A stretch of DNA of 64,000 nucleotides, taken from contig NW_026705001.1 in NCBI RefSeq assembly GCF_029867415.1, forward strand, positions 340,501-404,500. Direction: 5' to 3'. The position numbers were made by a program, and so were the translations under genes. Positions 22,716 to 34,466 of this stretch are shown here, piece by piece. Numbering within the stretch: the first letter of the stretch is position 1; each line of letters starts with the position of its first letter. The notes beneath the pieces were generated by a model, which was not told the origin of the DNA, did not search any database, and worked only from the letters and a program-made list of their open reading frames with translations. Source of the stretch: Vicia villosa (Eukaryota > Streptophyta > Magnoliopsida > Fabales > Fabaceae).

Positions 22716-25031
22716 CTATAAGCCCTTGTATGTGTCACTGTCTAATTTTCCTCTTGGGGCCTTGAAGTTTTTAATTATGATTTTAACACCCTTACTCTGA
22801 GATAGAAATATAGGATCTTCAATCTGCTTGGCTTGTAGATCAGAGTGATATGGTGGCTCACCATATTTTGACTTTATTTTCTTGACATAATGTTGAGACA
22901 TCTCATCAATCATTCCACTAGACACAATATTATCAACATACATTTGAGTATTCATAAGTTCACCTTCCTTTTCATTTGAGAATGTGGTGGAATTCCTTAG
23001 TCCTTGAGGAACCCATATGTAATAGTTGTGCTTAGTCCTGACTCCTTTCATCACCACTTCACTCTTCTTATTGAATACAAGACACTCAGTTTTAGTGAAA
23101 TTTACTTTGCACCCCTGATCACACAGTTAACTTATGCTTATCAGATTGGTTGTCAACCCTCTTACAAGTAGCACATCATTAAGGTTTGGACCTCCTGAGC
23201 ACCTTAAATTTCCAACTCCCTTGATTTCACCTTTGGTTACATCACCAAAGGTTGCATAGATAGTGGAATAAGGTCTGATGTCCATCAGCAAATTCTTGCT
23301 ATACGTCATATGCCTTGAACAACAACTGTCGAAATACCAGTCACCTTTGGCTAGACTTCTAGTTGAGGTATGAGCCATAAGGATAGAAACAACATTCTTA
23401 GGGACCCAGTGTTTCATCTTTTTGCTATTTGATCCAACCTTATCAACCTTGGGGAGAAAATCAGGCTTAGGGAACCCATACAGCCTAAAACAAAAAGGTC
23501 TTATATGACCAAATCGACCATAATGATGACATCTTCAGTGCTGAAACTTTTTCTTGGTATGAATGACATTACTCTTGCCATGATGTTGAGACCTCTGATT
23601 CGACATCTTTGGCTTGGACTTGGGTTGAGTGGAATCTGAGACAGACATCTTGTTCTCATTGAATCCTAATCCACTCATGTCTCCTGTTGCTCTTCCCATT
23701 TGTAAGATCTCATCTAGGAAGTGAATCCCATTATTCAGCATCCTGACAGACTTGTGAACCCTGTCAAGTTCAGACTTCAGAGAGACCACTTCTTCTTCTA
23801 ATCTAGAGATATTTTTCATCTGCTCTTTCTTTTCCGTCTTTAGATTGTGTATGAGACCTTTTTGTTTCTCACTCGTTTGACATAGTTCAGTACTTCTGAG
23901 ACAGAGTTCTCTGAATGATGCAGCTAATTTATCATAAATTAGCTCATCATCACTTGAGTCTTCATTAGTCACCCATCTACTTGTTAAGGCTTTCACATGC
24001 TTGGCAGATTTTTCATCAAGGTCACTTTTAGAATTCTCTTCAGTTCAAGTTACAAATAAGCCCTTCTTCTGTTTCCTGAGATATCTAGGGCATTCAGTTT
24101 AAATGTGTCCAAGGCCTTCACATTCATAGCGCTATATGCTCTTCCCTTGAGTGTACGTTTCTTCAACTCTCCTACTTCCAAAATCATTAGTCTTGTGGAT
24201 GTCAGATGAGTTGTTCTGGGCAATTGATCTTGATTTCCTTCCCATATGCTTAATTACCTTGTTAAGTTGTCTTCCAAGAAGAGCTATATCATTAGATATC
24301 CCTTTATCTGTACTCAGATCACATTCCTCCTCTTCATCTACAGTATTGGTAACGAAAGCTATGCTTTTGTTCTTCTTTTAAGATCTTTCATTGATGCTTA
24401 GTTCAAATGTCTGGAGCGATCCTACCAGTTCATCCAATCTCATCTGGTTAATGTCTTGAGCTTCTTTGATGACAGTCACCTTCATGTGAAATCTCTTGGG
24501 AAGAGATCTGAGCATCTTTCTCACCAGTTTGTCTTCTGGTATCTTTTCCCCTAACGCACTCGATGCATTAGATATCTCAAGTACATTCATGTGAAAGTCA
24601 TGAATACTTTCATTATCCTTCGTCCTCAGATTCTCTAATTGAGTGATGAACATCTAGAGTCTTGACATCTTCCCTTTGGAAGTGCCTTCATGAGAAGTTT
24701 TAAGCGTTTCCCAGGCATCCTTAGCTACTTCACACGTGTTCACTAATTTGAAGATGTTCTTGTCAATTCTGTTGAATATAACATTCAGGGCTTTAGAATT
24801 TCCAAGAGAAAGTTTATCCTCTTCTTTATCCTAATCTTCTTCAGGCTTCAACTTAGAGGTGGGTTGCTTATTTGCATCCAATATAACTGGGTGTGTCCAT
24901 CCTTTCACCACCGCTTTCCAAGCCTTGCTGTCCAAGGATTTTAGGAAAGCCACCATGTGTAGGGTCCAGTAGTCATAGTTGCTTCCGTTCAGAACATGTG
25001 GTCTGTTCAGGAAACCTTCATCCTTGTCCAT
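22716..25031 (-). pseudogene. gag-pol remnant of the SIRE-like element
   Basis: gag starts near 25031 (MDKDEGFLNRPHVLNGSNYDYW). A UBN2-type gag segment lies at 24653-24378 (NLRTKDNESIHDFHMNVLEI). A coiled-coil and basic region (23996-23535) comes next. Then comes a protease/pre-integrase zone (23417-23127) with GDWYFDSCCSRHMT, where the usual Gly of the protease DSG motif reads Cys. At 23057-22716 the reading goes from KHNYYIWVP (pre-integrase) straight to QMYVDNIV (RT active-site region, YVDD changed to YVDN). The integrase and most of RT are therefore deleted. Internal stops also occur. Confidence 0.85.
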
Positions 25032-25098
25032 AATACCAGAAATTATCTTCCCTAGATCTCATCCAGATGCAGAGCAAGATACCTGCTCTAATACCAAT

Positions 25099-26061
25099 TG
25101 AAATTCTGGTATCAGATATGTGATGTCGAAAGAGATGTCACGACACTAATATATGAGAACAAACACTTATGGAACAAGTTGGTAACAGTAACAAAAGAAG
25201 CAGTGCAAAAAAGTAAAAGACACAAGGAGTTGTTTACCCAGTTCGGAACAACCTTCCTACTCTGGGGGCTACCAAGCCAGGGATGAAATCAATATACGAT
25301 AGTATCAATTCAGAGTTAAACTTCCTCGTTTACAACTTCTCACTTAATCACTACCATTCCTATGGCTTCTACCTAAGACTCACCTAGGTATGAGTCCCTC
25401 CTCAAATCCCCTCAATCACAACCCGTGACAAACAACACAAACAATCAAAAGTAGAAGACACTCTTCAAAGACACACAATTCTCAATACTTAAAAGCTTAT
25501 GAGAATTGACACATACTCTCCTTGCTTAACAGCTTCGGAGATCAAACATATTACATCTCAACAAAAACACTCTTCCTCTAGTATCAAACCAATGCTAGAG
25601 TGGATTACACGTAACACAATAAGGGACTTGAAAACTTTTTTTTTTCAATAGGCAAGGGACTTGAAAACCTAAAACTAGGTAATCACACACCACATAGTCC
25701 TTTTTCAAAACAAAAAGCCGCTGAACAATTAGGATTACCAAGTCTCTATATAGCAATAGCAGCGGAGTATCCCAAGAGCGGGCTTGGGCCATTCTTCAAA
25801 TAGGGTTCTAAAGTTACCCATAAAAATTCCAATAAATCAGGTCAAGATTACTCCAATATTGTTGGAGTAGTTTTAGAAAATTCCTCCTTAGATTATGCAT
25901 GCGCATCTGTCAACAATTAAATAAAACAACCTAACCTAAAACATAAACTAACACTCAGTTCTGTTTTAGTAACCTGATGTTAAGACATTTGCTTTGACGT
26001 CTTGCAAAAACACCTCAATAATATGTTTTGTCAAAATTGCTGCCAACACACAGAATCTACA
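25099..26061 (-). repeat. 5' LTR of the SIRE-like element
   Basis: This 963-bp LTR is partner of 19334-20263. It contains an extra stretch near 25627-25665, where a short duplicated GGGACTTGAAAAC flanks a poly-T insert. It ends CAGAATCTACA, followed by duplication CTGTA. Confidence 0.92.
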
Positions 26062-26066
26062 CTGTA

Positions 26067-26270
26067 GATTTGAATTATTTTTCAGCTCTTTGATTCTTAT
26101 TTGTAAGTTTGTTTTGCATTGTGATTTGCGGTTGTTGCACTTATTTGTGAATCACTTTAAGATTCTATTGTACCCTCAATTAATTATAGTGGAGCTATTT
26201 CTTTGATTTGAACTACTTATGTTTTACTCTCAAATAGAGCAGATCCCTCAACATATTCTTATTCATTACT
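26067..26270 (+). repeat. Probable continuation of the split Copia 3' LTR
   Basis: Sequence resumes after the second CTGTA. It includes GTGGAGCTATTTCTTTGATTTGAAC and AAATAGAGCAGATCCCTCAACA, consistent with LTR sequence in style. The LTR end was not fixed. 26270-26745 is AT-rich with no gene seen. Confidence 0.45.
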
Positions 26271-26835
26271 AACAAAAATAATTTTATAAATCAACCTATT
26301 TGACAAAAAAAAGTTATAGAGTTTAAAATCAACATGTAGTACGTCATATTTCAAATTATAGAATTTGGGTGAATGCCTAGGGATGTGACCAAATTCTATA
26401 TTCTGAAATCATACCATCATGTGTTTTTAGATTGTATAATTCCAACGATACCTGCGTAACCCATAAAAAAGACACACAATTTAGCAAATAATCGAACACA
26501 TATTTATTAAGATGTTTCCAAATAAGAAAATAAACGATGATTCAGGAAAGTTTTGTTTACAAAATGAGGCAATGCAAGGATTTCAGATTTAAAGATTTAG
26601 GTTTGAAATTGTAAAAATATAGAAGTGAGGTGAAAAAGAAGGAATTCACAACTTAAATGAAGATTTTAGATTTAAGTGTTTAAGAGATTCAAAATCACGC
26701 TCCATATTCTAAGATGCGAGAAACATTTTTATCAAAATGGAAGGTATAACTCTTGATTTTCTAAAGAATATAATTAATGTAGAGAGAGTCCAACTTCTCT
26801 CTAAGTTTTGGTGGACTTTTAGGAGGTTGACTTTC

Positions 26836-28841
26836 ATGGATTCTTTCAACAATCCAGACAACGGTTGGCGTAAGGTGACTTATAAACATGGAGGCAAGAA
26901 GTCTATAGGGGTATGGGACATTGAGAACGGCGGTAGGAAAAGATCTCCCAAAGGGGAAATCACTTCATTCTTCTTCACTGAGTTTAAAGACACATGGAAG
27001 GCGAAGGATATCTTTTTCGAGCTCAAGGAGTTCGGGGAGTTAGTAGAGGTGGTGATACCTCTAAGGAGGGATAGGAGAGGAAGGAGATACGGTTTTTCTC
27101 GTTTTTCTAACGTGGCGAATGAGAAGATGTTGTCTATCAAACTAGACAATGTCGTTCTTGAAGGAAGGAAGCTTTACGCTAACTTACCTCGTTTCCAAAG
27201 ACGACCTAAACTTCATAGTTGGGAGTCTCAGAGAGGACCCAAGCACGCACCGAAAGGAGCTTCCCAGTCAGATTTTAATTCTAGATCCAAGGAGAATGTC
27301 CCAAAGGAAGGGCCGTCTGATCGTTCCTATGCAGAGGTCTTAGCAAACAGAAGGTTGTTCAAGCATGAGAGAGGCGATTCTTCTATTGCGAAAATTGTTA
27401 GAATGTCATCGGACGAAGAGGATCTTAACAGATACGGGAGGGCTTTCACTGGTGTTCTGAAAGATCCGACAATGGCATCTGAAATAAAAAGATTATTCAT
27501 TGAGGAGGGAATCTTCACTATTAGGGTTACTTCCCTAGGTCCCAACCACTTCTTGTTAGAAGATTTGGTGGTAGGAGAGATGGAGATTTTCTCGGAGGAA
27601 AGAAAAAGGTGGTGGGAACAATGGTTTAGTTGTACAAAGGCATGGAATCCCAAGGATGTAGACACGGAAAGATTAGCTTGGCTTTTGATATCAGGAATAT
27701 CATGTCATGCATGGGGTCTTAAGGTGTTTAAGTTAATCTCGAAAGCCTACGGTGTTTTCATCAAATGTGATGATTTTTCTCTTTCACGTTTAAGGATGGA
27801 CAATGCAAGGATTCTCTTAAAAACTAAGCATCAACCTGTTATCAATGAGCAGATTTGTGTTATAGTAGATGGAGTTTTGTTCAAATGTTATGTGAAAGAA
27901 GAACCTGTTCCTTGGAAGGCTCCGGATGTTTCGAAGTTTTCTAGGGAGGATGAGGAAGCCGATTACAGTTCTTCTCCGGTGAGGAAAATATTGGTAAGGA
28001 GGCGCCAGTTTTCGAGAAGATAGTCTCAGATGATTTATTGTAGATAGTGACAACTGAAGGGGATAGGGGGAGTAAGGAGGAAGAGTCAGGGGATAAGGAG
28101 GGTAGTAACTGAAGCTTTAAGGATGTTTTTTCAAGCAGTTCCAAAATGGTGTCAAATGAAGTACTTGAGGAGGTGTCCTGTTTCATTGATGAGCGTGAGT
28201 CCATTCATGCATTAAATGCATGTTATGATTTCTGTGGGAACCACAAGGGAAGTATCTTCGGGGAGTGTGAAGTTCCTTTTAACCCAACAGATATTATCCA
28301 TGAGGAGGTGGGGTCCATAGCAAGTGGGGCTAGTCCAGTTTCATCTAATGGGCCGAGGGTCCAATTGGAGAAATCATCAGGCCCTAGTTCATTTGATTCA
28401 GCCTGCAGAAAAGCGTTAAAAGCAAGGTCCAAGAAAGGAGTAGCTAAAATAAAAAAGAAGAAAAAACTAAAATGCGTTGAGAATTTGGGAAACATAGTGG
28501 GTATGGTGTCCTCCTATTTTGGATATATCGCGCCAAGGGATAAACGCTGTGTGATGCCGGATCTTTCGTCGAAAGCTATCCCAGATTTAGTTGGAGATCC
28601 GAATCCTAACAGTATGTTTTACCCTTGTTCCTCTTTCACAGATTCTGATGTTAAGCGATGTAACAATAGATTGATAAACAAGGTGAATTCGGAAGTGGGA
28701 AGGAGTGTTTGGAAACCCATAGTTAGGTTAGGAGTTGTCAGTGGTGTGGAGGAAAGCGAGAACATCAAACGTGTTGAAGACATGGAATTGAGAGACAAAG
28801 TTGGAGTGAAAGGGAAGAAGGCGATATTAGAAGCGGTCTAA
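26836..28841 (+). pseudogene. LINE ORF1 (RRM nucleic-acid-binding protein)
   Basis: I chose the start MDSFNNPDNGWRKV at 26836 rather than the upstream in-frame ATG at 26737, which lies in the target duplication. An RRM-like domain follows: FFFTEFKDTWKAKDIFFELK, then GRRYGFSRFSNV and YANLPRF. The frame ends at TAG 28021-28023. A second open stretch in another frame (28146-28841), rich in Lys near its middle, completes the usual ORF1 length, so the stop plus a frameshift split one ORF of about 670 codons. ORF1 proteins of plant L1 elements bind the element RNA. Its TAA overlaps the ORF2 ATG (TAATG, 28839-28843). Confidence 0.8.
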
Positions 28842-29309
28842 TGATTCTGCTATCATATAATATCAGAGGGGGAGGGTCAGTGTCTAAAAGGAAGAGAATT
28901 AGTTATATTCTGAATTCCAACAAGGTGGATGTGTGTTTCATCCAAGAGACTAAATTGACTCGGTTTAGTGATGCTTTGGCAAACTCTTTTTTGGGAGGCC
29001 GTGAAGTGGACTGGACGGCGAGTAACTCAGCTGGTGCTTCGGGGGGAATGGTTATTCTCTGGAAGAAAGATTTATTCAAGCTCAATTACAGTTTCATTGG
29101 CAGAGGGTATGTTGGCGTTAATGTTTTGTGGAAGGGTCTAACCATTAATTTTGCTAATGTATACGCCCCTTGTAGTGTAGCGGCTAGGAGGGGTCTTTGG
29201 GCTGAATTATCTGTTAGAAGGGCCAAAAACGGGAACGAAGAGTGGTGTATCGGTGGAGACTTCAATGAAGTTTCTAGTAGTGATGAAAGATTAGGGGAAG
29301 GAGGATATC

Positions 29310-29925
29310 TGTAACACCCCGATATCCGCTGCACGCATCAACCGTGTCGGCCAACCGAGCATGTTACCGGCTTAATCAATGATCCCCCCTAGGTCCGCTT
29401 ATCGGCTGCCCAGGAAATATTGTTTTTGCCTCCCGCAGGAATCGAACCATGTACCTAGGGGTTAAGTACATATTCATAACAATTCCTGCTACCACTTGAC
29501 CATATCGGGGTGTTACATTAAAAAGGCGCCTTTTTAATGTAACACCCTGGATTTCCGCTTACCCCGCAGGGCTTCCGGCCTACCAAGCATGTCACCAGCT
29601 TAATCAATAATCCCCCCTAGGTCCGCTTATCGGCTGCCCAGGAAATATTGTTTTTGCCTCCCGCAGGAATCGAACCATGTACCTAGGGGTTAAGTACATA
29701 TTCATAGCAATTCCTGCTACCACTTGAGCTAGTGGTCAAGTGGTAGCAGGAATTGCTATGAATATGTACTTAACCCCTAGGTACATGGTTCGATTCCTGC
29801 GGGAGGCAAAAACAATATTTCCTGGGCAGCCGATAAGCGGACCTAGGGGGGATTATTGATTAAGCCGGTAACATGCTCGGTTGGCCGACACGGTTGATGC
29901 GTGCAGCGGATATCGGGGTGTTACA
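29310..29925. mobile_element. Composite foldback element with tRNA-like units
   Basis: The element starts TGTAACACCCCGATATCC and ends GGATATCGGGGTGTTACA. It is flanked by the 5-bp duplication ATATC (29305-29309 and 29926-29930). It is built of three related units of about 200 bp. Unit A (29310-29516) has its own 16-bp inverted ends TGTAACACCCCGATAT. A 20-nt palindrome centred on GGCGCC follows (29517-29536). Unit B is in the same orientation as A, and unit C (about 29729-29925) is inverted against B. Each unit carries tRNA-like motifs: GTGGTCAAGTGGTAGC (A-box-like) and GGTTCGATTCC (a perfect B box). There is no ORF. It interrupts LINE ORF2. Confidence 0.85.
29517..29536. repeat. Perfect palindrome between units A and B
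   Basis: TTAAAAAGGCGCCTTTTTAA separates the end of unit A (GTGTTACA) from the start of unit B (TGTAACAC). The symmetry extends to about 40 nt when the unit ends are included. Confidence 0.9.
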
Positions 29926-29998
29926 ATATCAAAGTAGGAGAGGTATGGAGGAGTTCAGATCTTTTATTGCTCGTTCGGGGTTAGTGGACGTCCCTTGT

Positions 29999-32900
29999 TG
30001 TCATACCCCAAAATTTGCCCATGTTATTTTTCACACACAAAATCAAATCAAAACACAAAGCTCCAAAACACATTCTCCTATACAAAGCTCAGAAACTAGG
30101 GTTTGGTTTACCCAAAGGAAAATCAGTGAATAAATGGCTCCAAGGCATCTCACATGGATCAATATATCTCACATCATCTCAATGACAAATATCATGTCTC
30201 AATTCAAAGGATTGGTCACTCAGTTGTTCAGAAAGTCAACAGTCGACTAATTTAACCTAAAAGTCAATTGTGGTCAAAGTAAAGTCAAAACTCCTAATTT
30301 TTTGTCAAGATCCTCATATTGAAGTATCATTCACCATTTGATCAAGAATTGATCATGGTTCATCAAGGAAATATCAAGAATCAACAAATCAAAAAGTTTC
30401 TAAATTAGGGTTTTGCATAGGAAAAGTCAACTGAACTTTGACCAGCCATAACTCTCACATGGAACATCCAAAATTTTCCATACAAAGCTCATTTTGAAGG
30501 AAATTTGATTCTCTACAAAATTGTGTCTCACATGCCCAGTCTAAAAATGCTTCATTTAAGAGATATGGACCAAAACATTATAGGTCCTTGGCAAAAGTCA
30601 ACCGAAAGCAGTTTTTTGACAAAGACAATATCATCAAGATAAAATGCTCAAATGGAAAAAAGCTTCCAAAGTGGCTTGTAGAGGACACCCTGAGGTTTCC
30701 AAAAAGTCCTAGAACACCTCCAGATCTTAAAAAAATTGAGTGAAATACGCCTTGTCAAAGTTGGTCGATTTTGAATGAAAAATGCGAAGCAAAAGTGGCA
30801 CAAAAAAGGATTTTTTGCAAAAGAGCCCAACATTTTATGGCCCAATTCTGATCTCCAAGTTATCAAAGACATCCAATCTAACCCTCATGAATTTTTGAGT
30901 TTTAATTGATTTTATATGAATTTTTCATTCATTTAAAAGTGATTTAAGTCATGAAAATTAAAGGGAAATCAAAGATTTAATTAAAGATATTATATTGGTC
31001 AATTTCCATCATCAATTACACCACATAATATGTCAAAATTCGTGCTAATAGTAATGGGTAAGATTAGATTGAAATATGGCATATTAAGGAAGATTTACAA
31101 ACAAATTTCAATGAAATCCATAATCCTTGATTCAAGAAGATTGAAACCAATATTGTTAACCTAGTTCCATCCAGTATATATAAACATGATTCTCAGAGAC
31201 TAGGGGACGGATTTTTTTGGAAAGGAATTGCAGACAAAAGAGGCCTAAACCGAGTTCTTCAAGTGAAGAAAAAAATCAAAATCATCTTCGCGTTACAGCC
31301 AGATTCAAGGCGTTTTGAGGATTGAATCGCATCCTCTGGTGTTCATAAGAGCTACCTCGATCTTTATCAAGGCCGGAGACATTCAGAACCCCCCTCACTA
31401 CCATACGGTTTGCCCAGTTTCTTTTCAAAGATTGATTTTGCGAGTTCATTCACCATAAACATGATTTGATTACATATTCATGATTATATCCGTGTTTGCG
31501 AACTGTTTGACTCGTTAATTGCAAGGTTTGGTATAGGAGTCAAGCTATGCCATGGTTAGGGTTTTTGAGGTCGAATTTGGGAATTTTCTAATCGAGTGAA
31601 ATTGGATCAAATTACTGATGCAATTGCGATCACAGGTTGATTACGAGTTAAACCATGGCTTTAGATTGGATTTATTGTTGTTATTTTGTAGTTTTGAAGT
31701 TTCAGGGGCTATGGCTACGCGCAAGAACCGTGGGTATAGGTCTGTTCCGTTTCTTAAAAAATCAAGGTTGAAGAAGACAACCTGCTGGGCGCGCGTTTTG
31801 ACAGATTTGAACTTTTGTTTTTCTTTATTTTTAAGTCGTTTGAACTGATTATCGACTTGTTGTTCTAGCACAGGTGGTTAAGCGCTTATGCTGATAACGT
31901 TAGTGACGTGGGATCGAGCCCCAGCGTCATGAAGTTATTTTGTTGCTATTTTATTTGTTACACTTGCTTTGTGATCCAGTACACCTCCTTCGCATGGATA
32001 CGCGATGCACCCTCAAGTATTAACCATCAGATCATCATCCAAGTGAACCTAACGCCCTTGATGATGCAGTCCTACCGTGGACCTTCAGCCGTGCGCCATA
32101 GGGAATCATAGCTAAGTTTTTTTATATTATTTATGTTAATATATATGTTCTTGTTTGTTTTATTTTTATTTTTAACTAAAATATTTCTTTCTTCTTCAAA
32201 CTCATTCTTTTATTAATAATAAATGTTTTTTTTTCTCTTAATTGGCAAACCTTTATTATTTAATTAACTTTAGTTCATAATTTTAAATAATTAATTATAG
32301 TAATTAGGTTGCATAATTAGAATTAATTTAGAGTAATTAAATTAATTTTAATAAAAATAATTTAATCAAGATTAGTCGATGGTAAAATTAATAAGGTTGA
32401 AAACCAATAATTAATTTGACTTTTATTTATTCTATTAACTATGACTAACTTGTACCCTAATCAGGGTTTGCGAGAGTCAGTCATACACTGAAAAAATATT
32501 TTCTTTGTGTATTCTTTTCAGGGTTACTTTCAAGTACCTTCCGACTACTTGCCATGCCCTTCACAAGGCTAAGTGCCTTATTCATTCTGAAAGTCTATTT
32601 TGTTTCCCTTTTTTTTTTTCAGGGTTTACCCTTTTAATCTTTTTTTGAACTATGCATACACTCACATTCTCCTCTAACAGCCATCAGATCCACTACTCCT
32701 TCAATCCAACGAGCATGAACGCGCACATGTACCATGGATCCTCACAACTTAACCACACAGAATAAAAGCTGAGTATATTTGTTATTTTTCTTATTTTTTT
32801 TGTTTATTTATTCACATTATATTTATTTCTTTTATTCTATTCCATCTATTTTATTTATAATAACAAATAATAGTTACTATTAATTATTTTGTTTTTCTTA

Positions 32901-34444
32901 ATATTACATTTTAATTATATTTATTATTTATATATTTTCAAATATTCATATAAATCTTATTTTAAATTCCAAAAAACTCCCAAAAATATATTTTACATCC
33001 GTCTTAATTAATTAGGTCGCAAGACCAATAATTAATTAAATCGATTTATCATTATATTCCATTTGAATCTTAACCAGGATTGATAATACACTGAAAATAT
33101 TTTCTTTCTTTTGTGCCTTGCCTTTACAGGGTTATCAACATGGTTCACTCCGATAACGCGCCCGATCAAAAACCCAAAGCTAAGTACCTTATCTTTAAAG
33201 CATATTTTATTTTCTTTTAAAATCAGGGGTTTGTCTTGCCTTCACTGTTTTTGCCTTGCCTTTTTCAGGGTTACTCCTGAGGCTTCCCGCCAACCATATC
33301 AGATCAAATTCGAAGCTAAGTGTCCTTTCTCTATTTTACTTTTAATTTCATTATTCTTTTACTTCTATGGTTAATAAAGTTCGCCTTCGAACCGATAATG
33401 CACTCACTCTCTGTTTTCTGTCTCTTCTTTTTCCTTTTCAGGGTTTGTCAAATGCCAAAGTTACGTCGTTGGTAACCCTAAACCCTAACCTTTTATTTTT
33501 CTGTTTAATTATTACTTATGTCAAACCCTATTAAGGGATCCGCTGGGTGCAGTTTCCCTCCCCCATATCTGTTTTGGTTATATTATTTAAATATGTGGTT
33601 AGTAATCCTAAGGAGTGCAAGATTGTAATGAACATAGAGTCACTAATTTTACAAGATAATATATTCGAATATGATCACGTGATTGTTGCACACACACACT
33701 CTTTTGGGGTAACCTCTCTGTTGCCTTGTTGCCTGTTGCCTTTGTGTTTTTTGCAGAATAAGCCACGTCCCTCGAATATGAGGATACCTCAGCCATGTTG
33801 CCTCGATAAAAAGGTCACGACCCTAAATGATGCTGCCTTCGATACGCAAATGACCTCGACCCTCGGAAGTTGCCTACGGAAAAAGGCTGAGGTATCTTCT
33901 GGTTGCCTAACGAAAATGGCTTATTCTGATCCTTGCCTTAGACTACCTGCCCTTCTATGGCATGGGACAGTCTTATGGCAAAGGATGCTTCGACGACCCT
34001 TCAACCTCCAAACGAAAGGCTTCCTGCCCTCTTATGGCAAGGATAGACCCTTTCATTCTGAAAGGCTAAAAAGAGACCTATCATCTGAGTTTAAGGTAAT
34101 TTCCCCTAATTGCCTTGCAATGCTCAAACTTTCATTATATTCTTTCTCATAATTTTTCAAAAGGGCTACGCTCATTTACGAGCTAAAGTCCCTATCTCTT
34201 TCATCTACATTTTCTAAACAAACGAGCAAGCAAAGCAATTAAGAGCCCATGGAAAACCATGGATGCAAAGGGTGCCTTACACCTTCCCTTCGCATAAATT
34301 ACCCCCCGGACTTGGATTTCTTAAAAGGTTTTTTTCTGTTTCTTTTTGCCTTTCCGAATATTGTTTGGATAAAATAAAAGTCGGTGGCGACTCTTGCTAT
34401 CCGCAACATTTTCGATTATAAAAAAGTCAGTTCACCGAGTTACA
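29999..34444 (+). repeat. 5' LTR of the Ogre-like element
   Basis: This 4446-bp LTR contains the promoter and polyadenylation region by position. It also holds a tRNA-like patch (31868-31926) and repeated motifs of the form TTTTCAGGGTT...GCTAAGTnCCTT (32515-33440). ORFs inside it (for example 33547-34152) recur in the other LTR because the DNA is duplicated; they show no protein family. Confidence 0.95.
31868..31926 (+). other. tRNA-like patch in the 5' LTR
   Basis: GGTGGTTAAGCGCTTATGCTGATAACG, followed about 10 nt later by GTGGGATCGAGCCCCAGC, resembles the D-arm to T-arm span of a plant tRNA-Ile, with a GAT anticodon-like triplet and a degenerate B box. The acceptor stem is absent, so it is not a functional tRNA gene. 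Confidence 0.5.
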
Positions 34445-34448
34445 GAAC

Positions 34449-34466
34449 TGGCGACTCTGCTGGGGA
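34449..34466 (+). other. Primer binding site (tRNA-Arg type)
   Basis: TGGCGACTCTGCTGGGGA starts 4 nt after the 5' LTR and is complementary to the 3' end of a plant tRNA-Arg, as described for Ogre elements. Confidence 0.9.

Larger units (their letters stand above)
19334..26061 (-). mobile_element. SIRE/Maximus-like Copia retrotransposon with deleted pol
   Basis: Two LTRs (19334-20263 and 25099-26061) run TG...CA on the + strand and are flanked by the 5-bp duplication CTGTA (19329-19333 and 26062-26066). On the minus strand, PBS TGGTATTAGAGC (25085-25096, one change from the initiator-Met match) follows the 5' LTR. The PPT, AAA plus a run of G (complement of 20264-20281), precedes the 3' LTR. 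Order on minus: gag, protease/pre-integrase, then a jump into late RT, then an envelope-like ORF3. Integrase and most RT are missing, so it cannot move unaided. It sits inside the 3' LTR of an older Copia element. Confidence 0.92.

Noticed and set aside
27327..27665. Minus-strand ORFs of 80-140 codons across LINE ORF1/ORF2 (also 28223-28495 and 43924-44343)
   Set aside because: Shadows of the LINE frames, with no motifs of their own.
31868..31926. Possible functional tRNA gene
   Set aside because: Acceptor stem missing and B box degenerate. Kept only as a tRNA-like patch.
33475..33492. Telomere-like AACCCTAAACCCTAACC
   Set aside because: Only about two and a half units, inside the LTR and copied in the second LTR. 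Not an interstitial telomere array.
33547..34152. 201-codon ORF, repeated at 42887-43492
   Set aside because: It lies in both LTRs of the Ogre-like element. The copies are alike because the LTRs are, and no protein family is evident.
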